This document shows positions 8,663 through 16,219 of a stretch of DNA of 64,000 nt, piece after piece; within the stretch, counting starts at the first letter, position 1, and each line of letters starts with the position of its first letter. The DNA comes from Actinomadura rupiterrae. GTDB lineage: Bacteria; Actinomycetota; Actinomycetes; Streptosporangiales; Streptosporangiaceae. The notes beneath the pieces are model-generated. The model had not been told where the DNA came from. It saw nothing but the letters and a program-made list of their open reading frames with translations, and ran no database searches. Location: the NCBI RefSeq assembly GCF_024172125.1, contig NZ_JAMZEA010000003.1, positions 310,001 through 374,000 of the forward strand, read 5' to 3'. The position numbers and the translations under genes are program-made.

Positions 8663-9871
8663 TTAGTACCAGCCGGTGGACTGGCTGTGCGCCCAGGCGC
8701 CGCAGGGCGTGCCGTAGCGGTCCTTGATGTAGCCGAGGCCCCACTTGATCTGGGTCGAGGCGCTGTTGCGCCAGTCGGAGCCCGCGCTGGCCATCTTCGA
8801 ACCGGGCAGCGCCTGCGGGATGCCGTAGGCGCCGGACGGGTTGGAGGCGTGGGTGTTCCAGCCGCTCTCCCGGTTCCAGAGCTTCACCAGGCAGCCGAAC
8901 TGGCCGGAGCCGGAGAAGCCGAAGCTCGGCAGCAGCTGCTTGGCGATCGACTGCGCCTCGCCCGCGGGCACGGGGTCGCCGCTCGGGCCGTTGTCGCCTC
9001 CGCCGCCGCCGGACGAGTCGGCGGTCTTGGACGGCGACGGGACCGGCTTGCCCTTGGGCATCAGCTTGGTCGGGTCGGTCTCGCCGCGGGCGGCGCGGGA
9101 CGCGCGGTCGAGGGCCTGCTTCTTGCGCAGGGCTTCGAGCTGCGCGGTGTCCATCGCCGGCGGCTTGGCCGTGTTCGGGCCGGCCGCGAGGGTGGTCTTG
9201 TCCGGGCCCTTCTTGGCCGGGCCGGAGTCCGAACCGGTGAGCGCGAACGCGGCGGCGGCACCGCCGCCGATCACCACGGCGGCGCCCGCCGCGACGGCGG
9301 CGATCTTCACTCCGGTGCGCGCGAACGGGCCGCCGGACGAGCCGGACCGGCCGGGGCCGGACTTCGGCGCGGGACGACGGCCGCCGCGGGCGCGGCGCGG
9401 AGCGCGCGGGGCCGGGGGCTGGTCGCTGGAGATGACCTCGGTGGCTCCGGGGAAGCCGGACGCGACGGGGGGCAGCTCGCCGGTGTCGCCCGCCCCGCCC
9501 TCACCGGGCCGCCGGGCCGAGCCCGCGACCTTCACGTCGTCGTCGTGCGCCTGCGTGGCGTCGGACGCGGCTCCGAACGGCTCAGCGGCGTGGGGGTCCG
9601 CTCCGAACGGTCCGGCGGCGTGGGGCTCTGCGCCGAACGCGCCAGGGGCGTCTGCGCCGAACACGCCGGGGGCGTCCGCGCCGAACGCGCCGGGGGCGTC
9701 TGCGCCGAACTCGCCAGGGGCGCCGAACGGCTCGGAACCGGTGGGCTGGGCGTGGGGGGCCGCGGCCGACCCGAACTCCGGTGAGGCGGGCGAGCCGTGG
9801 CCGTCCTGCCCCAGGGGGTCGGAGTTGTGTCGATCGTCTCGCCAAGAGGAGCCAGAACGGTCTCCGGACAA
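8663..9871 (-). CDS. Membrane-anchored lytic transglycosylase (SLT-like), first of the triplet
   Basis: From a TTG at 9871 (GGAAGG 6 bases upstream) the protein has 402 residues; ATG at 9901 is the main alternative. Order: a hydrophilic N-terminal region of about 150 residues containing FGADAPGA-type octapeptide repeats; a basic stretch; one transmembrane helix (VKIAAVAAGAAVVIGG, about residues 185-210); a Lys/Pro-rich linker; and the C-terminal catalytic domain with KLWNRESGWN, SGAYGIPQALPGSKM and TQIKWGLGYIKDRYGTPC, ending GWY. The repeat region should be cytoplasmic and the enzyme domain outside. It shares its catalytic domain with the next two genes but has a unique long N-terminus. Transcription probably starts near 10080. 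Confidence 0.84.
   Translation of the reverse strand: MSGDRSGSSWRDDRHNSDPLGQDGHGSPASPEFGSAAAPHAQPTGSEPFGAPGEFGADAPGAFGADAPGVFGADAPGAFGAEPHAAGPFGADPHAAEPFGAASDATQAHDDDVKVAGSARRPGEGGAGDTGELPPVASGFPGATEVISSDQPPAPRAPRRARGGRRPAPKSGPGRSGSSGGPFARTGVKIAAVAAGAAVVIGGGAAAAFALTGSDSGPAKKGPDKTTLAAGPNTAKPPAMDTAQLEALRKKQALDRASRAARGETDPTKLMPKGKPVPSPSKTADSSGGGGGDNGPSGDPVPAGEAQSIAKQLLPSFGFSGSGQFGCLVKLWNRESGWNTHASNPSGAYGIPQALPGSKMASAGSDWRNSASTQIKWGLGYIKDRYGTPCGAWAHSQSTGWY
9630..9725. repeat. Four 24-bp tandem repeats encoding FGADAPGA-type octapeptides
   Basis: Units at 9630-9653, 9654-9677, 9678-9701 and 9702-9725 share the core GCGCCGAAC..CGCC.GGGGCG. On the minus strand they encode repeated FGADAPG(A/V/E) within the N-terminal region of the first transglycosylase. 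Related degenerate units (FGADPHAAEP) extend the array towards 9560. Confidence 0.85.
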
Positions 9872-10086
9872 GGCGGTCCTTCCGACGGTCGTTCCGCACA
9901 TGGACGCGCGGACGAGACTTCCACCCCTGGGCCGTCGCGGGACCCCGCGCGCGGCGGCGTCCCGGCCCGAAGCGGCCGCGGGACAGGGGCGCGTCAGGGG
10001 GCCGCCCGCCGTCCGCACACCGCTCGGGGGTGCTTACGGGGACTCACAATGCCCGACCCGATCGGGTGCTTCGCAACCAAATCGAG

Positions 10087-10115
10087 ATTGATGGTCTTTG
10101 TGGGACGGTTGTCAA
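10087..10115 (-). promoter_or_regulatory. Candidate sigma-70-type promoter for the first transglycosylase gene
   Basis: On the minus strand a perfect -35 hexamer TTGACA (10110-10115) is followed after 17 bases by ATCAAT (10087-10092). This places the transcript start near 10080 and gives an untranslated leader of about 210 bases before the TTG start at 9871. Apart from this, the CRP-like palindrome and the phoH terminator, the gene-free stretch 9872-10320 shows nothing I recognise. Confidence 0.6.
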
Positions 10116-10177
10116 CTCGTCCCCGGAATGGCCCGATGCGCTACGGGACCTGGGATTCCTTATGTTCGCCATATGTT

Positions 10178-10195
10178 CTGTGACGTTCGTCACAG
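10178..10195. promoter_or_regulatory. CRP/FNR-family operator palindrome
   Basis: CTGTGACGTTCGTCACAG is a perfect 8-bp inverted repeat with a 2-base centre and matches the CRP-family consensus TGTGA-N6-TCACA exactly. It lies 63 bases upstream of the -35 element of the transglycosylase promoter. In Mycobacterium, Corynebacterium and Streptomyces, CRP/GlxR proteins control resuscitation-promoting or other cell-wall hydrolase genes, so the location is meaningful. Binding is inferred, not shown. Confidence 0.65.
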
Positions 10196-10240
10196 TTACA
10201 CGCGGTGATGTTTACTGATCACTTTGCGTGGTGGAAACAT

Positions 10241-10276
10241 GGACGCCCCGATGACCCTCGGGCCATCGGGGCGTCC
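10241..10276. terminator. Strong hairpin terminator downstream of the phoH-like gene
   Basis: A 13-bp perfect stem GGACGCCCCGATG (10241-10253) and CATCGGGGCGTCC (10264-10276) with a 10-base loop, 45 bases past the phoH-like stop codon. It would end the minus-strand transcript before the transglycosylase promoter region. Confidence 0.85.
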
Positions 10277-10320
10277 ACGGAACGTCGCTACATGATCACT
10301 CTGCGCCTATCCGGCGGCCG

Positions 10321-11715
10321 TCACACGCCGACGTCTCCCAGCATGTCGGTGACCAGCGCCGCGATCGGCGACCGCTCGGACCGCGTCAGCGTCACGTGCG
10401 CGAACAGCGGATGGCCTTTCAACCGTTCCACTACGGCCGCGACACCGTCGTGCCGTCCGACCCGGAGGTTGTCGCGCTGCGCCACGTCGTGCGTCAGGAC
10501 GACCCGGGAGCCCGCGCCGATCCGCGACAGCACGGTCAGCAGGACGCCCCGCTCCAGCGACTGCGCCTCGTCCACGATCACGAACGCGTCGTGCAGCGAC
10601 CGGCCGCGGATGTGGGTGAGCGGGAGCACCTCCAGCATCCCCCGGTCGAGCACCTCCTCGATGACCTCGGGCGTGGTCACCGCCGAGAGCGTGTCGTAGA
10701 CCGCCTGCGCCCACGGCGACATCTTGTCGTTCTCGGTGCCGGGCAGGTAGCCGAGCTCCTGCCCGCCGACCGCGTACAGCGGCCGGAACACCACGACCTT
10801 GCGGTGCGCCCGGCGCTCCAGGACGGCCTCCAGCCCCGCGCAGAGCGCGAGCGCCGACTTGCCCGTCCCGGCGCGCCCGCCGAGCGAGACGATGCCGACC
10901 GTCTCGTCCATCAGCAGGTCCAGCGCGACCCGCTGCTCGGCGGACCGGCCGCGCAGCCCGAACACCTCGCGGTCGCCGCGCACCAGCCGGACGGACTTGT
11001 CCGGCGCGGTCCGGGCGAGCGCCGAGCCGCGCTCCGACAGCAGCCGCAGGCCCGTGTGGCAGGGCAGGTCGCGGGCCTCCTCCAGGTCGGCCCGGCCGCC
11101 GTCGTACAGCTCCTCGACGGCCGCCGCGGTGACCTCGATCTCCCGCATCCCGGTCCAGCCGGACTCCACGACCGCCAGCTCCGCGCGGTACTCCTCGGCC
11201 GCCAGCCCCACCGCCGACGCCTTCACCCGCATCGGCAGGTCCTTGGAGACCAGCACCACGTCGCGGCCCTCGTGCGCCAGCCAGCTCGCGACCGACAGGA
11301 TCCTGGTGTCGTTGTCGCCGAGCCGGAACCCGTCCGGCAGCACGCTCGGGTCGGAGTGGTTCAGCTCCACCCGGAGCGTCCCGCCGAGCTCGCCTATGGG
11401 CAGCGCCTCGTCCAGCCTGCCGTGTGTGAGACGCAGGTCGTCCAGGGTGCGCAGCGCCTGCCGGGCGAAGTAGCCGAGCTCGGGGTGGTGCCGCTTCCCT
11501 TCGAGCTCGGAGATGACGACGATCGGAAGCACGACCTCGTGCTCGGCGAACCGGGTCATCGCCCCCGGGTCGGCGAGCAGGACGCTGGTGTCGAGGACGT
11601 ACGTGCGCCGGTCCGGAGCGCCGTCACGGCCGCCGGTCGCGCCGGCGGTGTCACGGTCGCCGGACGGCCCGGCGTGGTCGCCGGACTCGGGACGGCGCGG
11701 GAGGGTTGTGGCCAC
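10321..11715 (-). CDS. PhoH-family protein: PIN ribonuclease domain fused to PhoH ATPase
   Basis: A 464-residue protein from GTG at 11715 (AGGGAG 5 bases upstream). The N-terminal PIN domain starts [14 protein letters not shown], with the first acidic metal ligand in LDTS, and continues [12 protein letters not shown]. The C-terminal PhoH domain has Walker [10 protein letters not shown] and Walker B-like [13 protein letters not shown]-PhoH fusions are RNA-cleaving and unwinding enzymes related to the PhoAT/YlaK group; cellular substrates here are unknown. It lies 131 bases downstream of the isoprenyl transferase gene on the same strand. The assignment to family is secure; no phosphate regulation should be assumed from the name. 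Confidence 0.88.
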   Translation of the reverse strand: MATTLPRRPESGDHAGPSGDRDTAGATGGRDGAPDRRTYVLDTSVLLADPGAMTRFAEHEVVLPIVVISELEGKRHHPELGYFARQALRTLDDLRLTHGRLDEALPIGELGGTLRVELNHSDPSVLPDGFRLGDNDTRILSVASWLAHEGRDVVLVSKDLPMRVKASAVGLAAEEYRAELAVVESGWTGMREIEVTAAAVEELYDGGRADLEEARDLPCHTGLRLLSERGSALARTAPDKSVRLVRGDREVFGLRGRSAEQRVALDLLMDETVGIVSLGGRAGTGKSALALCAGLEAVLERRAHRKVVVFRPLYAVGGQELGYLPGTENDKMSPWAQAVYDTLSAVTTPEVIEEVLDRGMLEVLPLTHIRGRSLHDAFVIVDEAQSLERGVLLTVLSRIGAGSRVVLTHDVAQRDNLRVGRHDGVAAVVERLKGHPLFAHVTLTRSERSPIAALVTDMLGDVGV

Positions 11716-11846
11716 TCGATCTCCCTGATCGTGGGGGATGAACTCGTGGCGCGGCGGTCCGCTCCCCTGGCACGCCGAAGCCGCCCATGCGCGGGCATGG
11801 ACGGGACGAGCCCGGAGCGGTGATCGCGGGGGTGGGGCAGCGACCG

Positions 11847-12719
11847 TCAGGAACCGTAGCGCCGGTGCCGCGCGGCGTAGGAGCGCAGGGCCCGCAGGTA
11901 GTCCACCTTGCGGAAGTCCGGCCAGTGGACCTCGCAGAAGTAGAACTCCGAATGCGCGCTCTGCCACAGCATGAACCCGGACAGACGCTGCTCACCAGAG
12001 GTGCGGATGACCAGGTCGGGGTCCGGTTGGCCGCGCGTGTAGAGATGCTCGGCGATGTGCTCGACGTCGAGGATCTCGGCGAGCTCCTCGATGCTGGTTC
12101 CCTTACCCGCCTGCTCAACGAGCAGTGAGCGCACCGCATCAGCGATCTCACGCCTACCTCCATACCCAACCGCGACGTTCACAATCAGGCCTGGACGGTC
12201 AGATGTCTCTTCTCCGGCCTTCTTGAGCACCAAAGCGGTCTTGTCGGGCAGCAGATCGAGCGCGCCGACCGGTTTGACGTGCCATCCCTCGGCGGCGAGG
12301 CCCTCCACGGTGTTCTCGATGATGCGCAGCAGCGGCTCCAGCTCGCCCGCCGGCCGCGACAGGTTGTCGGTGGACAGCAGCCACAGCGTGACCACCTCCA
12401 CCCCCGCCTCGGTGGACCAGTGCAGCAGGTCGCTGATCTTGTCGGCGCCGCGCTGGTGGCCGCGGTTCACGTCGTCCATGCCCATCGCGCGCGCCCAGCG
12501 GCGGTTCCCGTCCAGGATCACGCCGACGTGCCGCGGGACGACCTCGATCGGGATGTACCGCTCGACGCGCCGCGCGTAGAGCCGGTAGACCACGTCGCGG
12601 AAGGCGACGTACGGGGCGCTGTGCCGGATCGCGCCGATGACGCCGTCCTCGGCCGGGGCCCGGCGTGGACGGTGCCGCCGGATGGCCCGGCTCCTGCCGG
12701 CCCTCCGCTCGTCCGCCAT
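11847..12719 (-). CDS. uppS: Isoprenyl (cis-polyprenyl diphosphate) transferase
   Basis: A 290-residue cis-prenyltransferase. It condenses isopentenyl diphosphate onto an allylic primer to make the polyprenyl diphosphate that becomes the lipid carrier for peptidoglycan and other cell-wall polymers. The family signatures are all present: [12 protein letters not shown] with the catalytic Asp, [20 protein letters not shown] and the C-terminal [21 protein letters not shown]. The N-terminus is about 40 residues longer and more basic than in short-chain homologues. A 290-residue length and RTSGEQRLS motif fit actinobacterial long-chain enzymes. Product chain length cannot be read from the sequence. 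Confidence 0.93.
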   Translation of the reverse strand: MADERRAGRSRAIRRHRPRRAPAEDGVIGAIRHSAPYVAFRDVVYRLYARRVERYIPIEVVPRHVGVILDGNRRWARAMGMDDVNRGHQRGADKISDLLHWSTEAGVEVVTLWLLSTDNLSRPAGELEPLLRIIENTVEGLAAEGWHVKPVGALDLLPDKTALVLKKAGEETSDRPGLIVNVAVGYGGRREIADAVRSLLVEQAGKGTSIEELAEILDVEHIAEHLYTRGQPDPDLVIRTSGEQRLSGFMLWQSAHSEFYFCEVHWPDFRKVDYLRALRSYAARHRRYGS

Positions 12720-12764
12720 GTGTGGGCACCCCCTCGCGCGACCGTTCCTTGACGGAAACGACGC

Positions 12765-13322
12765 TCAATTATGGCCCACGGTTCGTCCCAGACGATCTGC
12801 CTCGGCGAGCAGATCCGCGAGGAAGTCGGCCAGCTGCCCCGCCGTCAGCACGGACCGGACGCCCCGTCCGCCCGCGCCCCACGCCTCCACGACCGCCCGC
12901 CTGGCGAGCCGCCACCGCCCGTCCGGCGACCCGTGCGGGCCGACCCAGGCCGCCGACGTGCGGACGCTGCACCGCAGCTCCCCCGTGCTGGCCAGGTCGC
13001 CGCGGTCCCGGTAGCGGAAGGCGAACAGCTCCGGCTCGGCCGCCGCGAACGGCCCGGAGATCCACCGCTCGTGCGCAGGGTCGGGAAACCGGTCGTCCGG
13101 ATCGGGCCACGCCTCCGCCTGCGGCGACCCGTCCGCCCGCGCCGCCGCGAGCCGCCGCTCGAGATCGCCGAGGAAGTACCCGCAGCGCTCCCCGACGCGT
13201 CCGAACAGATCGCCGTCCCGCCGGAGCTCTAGCGTCACCTCGTAGGCGAGCCCCCGCCGGTCCCGCGCCGCCACCGGCACGACCGCGAGCGCCGAGCCGT
13301 CAAGGCACCGAAGTCCACCCAC
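12765..13322 (-). CDS. Conserved hypothetical protein, 185 residues
   Basis: No family recognised. The protein is soluble, acidic and rich in Arg, Asp and Trp, with no signal peptide or membrane helix. It has an apparent beta-rich N-terminal half (LAVVPVAARDRRGLAYEVTLELRR) and a helical C-terminus (TAGQLADFLADLLAEADRLG). GTG at 13322 is preceded by AGGGTGGCGAT. It lies 45 bases upstream of uppS on the same strand and may be cotranscribed with it. Codon use is like the neighbours, so I treat it as a real gene. Confidence 0.6.
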   Translation of the reverse strand: MGGLRCLDGSALAVVPVAARDRRGLAYEVTLELRRDGDLFGRVGERCGYFLGDLERRLAAARADGSPQAEAWPDPDDRFPDPAHERWISGPFAAAEPELFAFRYRDRGDLASTGELRCSVRTSAAWVGPHGSPDGRWRLARRAVVEAWGAGGRGVRSVLTAGQLADFLADLLAEADRLGRTVGHN

Positions 13323-13416
13323 ATCGCCACCCTAGGCACCCCCCGCCCCAACCCCCCACCCCCCGAAAGCGAAGATCCCGCAAATCCCACCCCACCCACG
13401 TTGACCAGCGGATTCG

Positions 13417-13938
13417 TCAGGGGGTGGGGCCGGCGGCTCGGGCTCGTTCTACGTGTTCCAGGGCGGTGCGGAGTTCGGTGAGCCACTCGTCGGTGTTCTT
13501 GCCGACGAGGCGGACGCACCAGGCGAGGGCGTCGCTGCGGCTGCGGGCCACGCCGGCGTCGACCAGGGTGTCCAGGACGCGGCGCTCGGGCTGGCGCAGG
13601 CGGGTCATGACGGGGACCGAGAGGGTCGTGAACATCTCCTCGTGCTCGCCGCAGGCGGCGCCCCAGGAGACCTTCTGGCCGAAGCGGTGCTCGGCCTCGC
13701 GGGCGATGGCGATGCGCTGGTCGCGGGTGCCCTCGCGGAACTTCTGGACGTGGCCGGCGAGCACCTCGGCGCGCTCGGTGTCCGAGACGCCGGTGGCGGC
13801 GGACGGCTCGGGCAGGCGGCCGATGACGCCGATCTCCTCGCGGTCCAGCACGATCTCGGGCGCGGCCTCGAACCAGCCGTCCGGCAGGCGCCCGGCGAAC
13901 CAGCCGCGCACGGCCTCGGTCGCTTCGCTCGTAGTCAT
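13417..13938 (-). CDS. Hypothetical protein with possible ribbon-helix-helix-like C-terminus
   Basis: A 173-residue soluble protein of unknown function. The C-terminal part (about residues 115-165) resembles short DNA-binding segments: LDTLVDAGVARSRSDALAWC, then helical WLTELRTALEHVERARAAG. That reading is weak. ATG at 13938 is the only plausible start, because stops lie immediately upstream. The AT-rich palindrome GTAAT-CAAA-ATTAC (13939-13952) abuts the start codon, and TAATTT (13946-13951) could be a -10 element placing the transcript start at the ATG, so the mRNA may be leaderless. It is divergent from the MFS/TetR operon across 116 bases. Confidence 0.6.
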   Translation of the reverse strand: MTTSEATEAVRGWFAGRLPDGWFEAAPEIVLDREEIGVIGRLPEPSAATGVSDTERAEVLAGHVQKFREGTRDQRIAIAREAEHRFGQKVSWGAACGEHEEMFTTLSVPVMTRLRQPERRVLDTLVDAGVARSRSDALAWCVRLVGKNTDEWLTELRTALEHVERARAAGPTP

Positions 13939-13988
13939 GTAATCAAAATTACACCTGCCCGGGAGGGCGTGCCAGGGCGGGATCTGGA

Positions 13989-14040
13989 TTGACAGTCGCC
14001 ATCTTTTGAGAGTTACTTTCATTTCATAGGGACACTCAAA
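13989..14040 (+). promoter_or_regulatory. Promoter and candidate TetR operator for the MFS-TetR operon
   Basis: TTGACA at 13989-13994 is followed after 18 bases by TTACTT (14013-14018), or after 19 by TACTTT. Inverted arms TTTGAGAGT (14005-14013) and ACACTCAAA (14032-14040) match at 8 of 9 positions and flank the presumed -10 and transcript start. That is where an autorepressing TetR protein would bind. The Shine-Dalgarno GGAGGG (14041-14046) follows at once. Confidence 0.45.
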
Positions 14041-14054
14041 GGAGGGTTGCTGTC

Positions 14055-15569
14055 ATGGTGATGTCCGCGAAGGCGCGGCGCTGGTCGGGGCTGGGCGCGC
14101 TCGCGCTCGCCCTGCTCGCGCTGGGGTTCGACATGACGATCCTGAACGTGGCGCTGCCGACGCTCTCGGTGGAGCTGCACGCCGGGACCAGCCAGCTGCA
14201 GTGGATCGTGGACGCCTACATCCTGGTGTTCGCAGCGCTGCTGCTCCCCGCGGGGCTGCTCGGCGACCGGTTCGGGCGCAAGCGGCTGCTGCTCACCGGG
14301 CTGGCCCTGTTCGGCGCGGCGTCGCTCGGCGGCAGTCTGGTGGACGGCGCGGACGGCCTGATCGTCGCGCGCATGTTCATGGGCATCGGCGCCGGGATGG
14401 TGATGCCGCTGTCGATGTCGATGCTGCCCGCGATCTTCCCGCCGGAGGAGCGCACCCGCGCGGTCGCGGTCTGGTCCGGCGCGATGGCGCTCGGCCTGCC
14501 GCTCGGGCCGCTGCTCGGCGGCATCCTGCTGGAGCACTTCTGGTGGGGCTCGATCTTCCTGATCAACGTCCCGGTCGTGGTGGTCGGCGGGATCGCGGTC
14601 GCGCTGCTGCTGCCGGAGTCGCGCGACCCGTCGGTGCCCCGGCTGGACCTGCCCGGCGCCGCGCTGTCGGCCGGCGGGCTCGCGCTGCTCGTCTACGGCG
14701 TCATCCAGGCCCCCGAGAACGGCTGGACGTCCCCGGCCGTCGTCGCCGCGATCACCGGCGGGGTCGTGCTGCTCGCCGCGCTGGTCGTCCGCGAGTCGCG
14801 GATCGCGCAGCCGCTGATGGACCTGCGCCTGTTCCGCTCCCCCGCGTTCCTCTGGGGGACGCTCGCGGGCGCGGTCGGGACGGTCGTGATGTCCGGGGCG
14901 CTGTTCGTCCTGCCGCAGTACCTCCAGGCGGTGCGCGGCGCGGACGCGTTCGGCACCGGGCTGAGGATGATCCCGATGATGGCCGGGCTGCTGGTCGCCG
15001 GGATCGCCGTCGACCGGCTCGCGCCGCGCGTCGGGCACAAGCCGATCATCGTGGCGGGGCTGCTGCTGGTCGTCCCGGGCCTGCTGCTCGGCGCGCTGAG
15101 CCGCTCCGGGTCGTCCTACGCGTTCGTCGCGACGTGGCTGGCGATCACCGGGCTCGGCACCGGGTTCGCGCTCGTCCCGGCGATGGACATGGCGCTCGCG
15201 GGCCTTCCGGACGACCAGGCCGGGCGCGGCTCGGGCCTGGTGCAGACGATCCGGCAGACCAGCGGCGCGCTCGCGGTGGCCGCGCTCGGCAGCGTCTCGT
15301 CGGCGGTGTACAGGCACCGCCTCGGCTCGGACGTCCCGCACGCGGCCCGCGAGTCGATCGGCGTGGCGGCGGCGATGGCCCGGAAGACCGGCGACGCGGC
15401 GCTGCTGCACTCCGCGCGGGACGCCTACACGGCCGGGATGGACGCCGTCCTCGCGGTGTCCGCCGCGGGGTCGCTGCTGATGGCGTTCCTGGTGTGGCGG
15501 CTGCTGCCCCGTCCCGCCCGTCCGGACGTCGATGCACCAGAATCGGACCATGAGCACATCGCCTCCTGA
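14055..15569 (+). CDS. DHA2-family MFS drug/proton antiporter (14 TM, EmrB/QacA type)
   Basis: A 504-residue membrane protein with about 14 hydrophobic helices. The DHA2 features are an N-terminal helix with FDMTILNVALPTL, the motif A loop GLLGDRFGRKRLLLTGL, and motif C-like LPLGPLLGGILLEHF in helix 5. It probably exports a toxic hydrophobic compound or drug in exchange for protons; the substrate cannot be told. ATG at 14055 has GGAGGG 8 bases upstream. It overlaps the downstream TetR gene by 20 bases, an arrangement seen when the regulator controls its own exporter operon. Confidence 0.9.
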   Translation: MVMSAKARRWSGLGALALALLALGFDMTILNVALPTLSVELHAGTSQLQWIVDAYILVFAALLLPAGLLGDRFGRKRLLLTGLALFGAASLGGSLVDGADGLIVARMFMGIGAGMVMPLSMSMLPAIFPPEERTRAVAVWSGAMALGLPLGPLLGGILLEHFWWGSIFLINVPVVVVGGIAVALLLPESRDPSVPRLDLPGAALSAGGLALLVYGVIQAPENGWTSPAVVAAITGGVVLLAALVVRESRIAQPLMDLRLFRSPAFLWGTLAGAVGTVVMSGALFVLPQYLQAVRGADAFGTGLRMIPMMAGLLVAGIAVDRLAPRVGHKPIIVAGLLLVVPGLLLGALSRSGSSYAFVATWLAITGLGTGFALVPAMDMALAGLPDDQAGRGSGLVQTIRQTSGALAVAALGSVSSAVYRHRLGSDVPHAARESIGVAAAMARKTGDAALLHSARDAYTAGMDAVLAVSAAGSLLMAFLVWRLLPRPARPDVDAPESDHEHIAS

Positions 15570-16194
15570 CCAGCGGGCCGCCCGCGCCGACGACCCGCTC
15601 GACCGGCTGCCGCTCCGGGAGCGCAAGAAGCTGAAGACGCGGCGGGCGATCCAGCACCACGCCCTCCGCCTCTTCGAGCGCCAGGGCTACGACGGCACGA
15701 CCGTCGAGCAGATCGCGGCCGCCGCGGAGATCTCGCCCAGCACGTTCTTCCGCTACTTCCCCACCAAGGAGGACGTGGTCGTGTCGGACGAGTACGACCC
15801 GGTCATGGCGGCCGACCTGCGGCGGCAGCCGCCGGAGCTGCACCCGGTGGAGGCGATCCGCCGCGTCCTGCGGGACCTGCTGCCCGAGATGCTGGACGGC
15901 GGCGACGGCGACACCGTGCTCACCCGGATGCGGCTCACCGCGACCGTCCCGTCCGTCCGGTCGCGGACGTTCGAGGCGATGCGCTCCGGCACGCAGGCGA
16001 TGCTCCGGGACGTCATCGCCGAGCGCGCCGGGCGCGCCCCGGACGACCTGGAGGCCGACGCGCTCGCCTGGGCGGTCGTCGGCGTCCTCATGTCGGCGAT
16101 GTACGCGTGGCTGGACGGCCGCGTCGGCATGGAGGACATGCCCGAGCTCATCGACCACAACCTCGCGTTCCTCGCCGCAGGCTGCCCCATCTAG
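15550..16194 (+). CDS. TetR-family transcriptional regulator
   Basis: A 214-residue regulator. The N-terminal helix-turn-helix domain covers about residues 20-70: KLKTRRAIQHHALRLFERQGYDGTTVEQIA, then ISPSTFFRYFPTKEDVV. The helical ligand-binding part follows and resembles the acyl/antibiotic-type TetR C-terminal group. ATG at 15550 lies inside the 3' end of the MFS gene (20-base overlap), so translation is probably coupled. I infer that it represses the shared promoter at 13989-14040 and is released by a substrate of the exporter. Confidence 0.9.
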   Translation: MSTSPPDQRAARADDPLDRLPLRERKKLKTRRAIQHHALRLFERQGYDGTTVEQIAAAAEISPSTFFRYFPTKEDVVVSDEYDPVMAADLRRQPPELHPVEAIRRVLRDLLPEMLDGGDGDTVLTRMRLTATVPSVRSRTFEAMRSGTQAMLRDVIAERAGRAPDDLEADALAWAVVGVLMSAMYAWLDGRVGMEDMPELIDHNLAFLAAGCPI

Positions 16195-16219
16195 GGGCAG
16201 CGCGGCGCGGGCGCAGTCG

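Noticed and set aside
9872..10110. c-di-AMP (ydaO) riboswitch in the leader of the first transglycosylase
   Set aside because: It was expected from the Streptomyces precedent, but I could not find the conserved core in this leader, the 8354-8623 leader or the NlpC/P60 leader.
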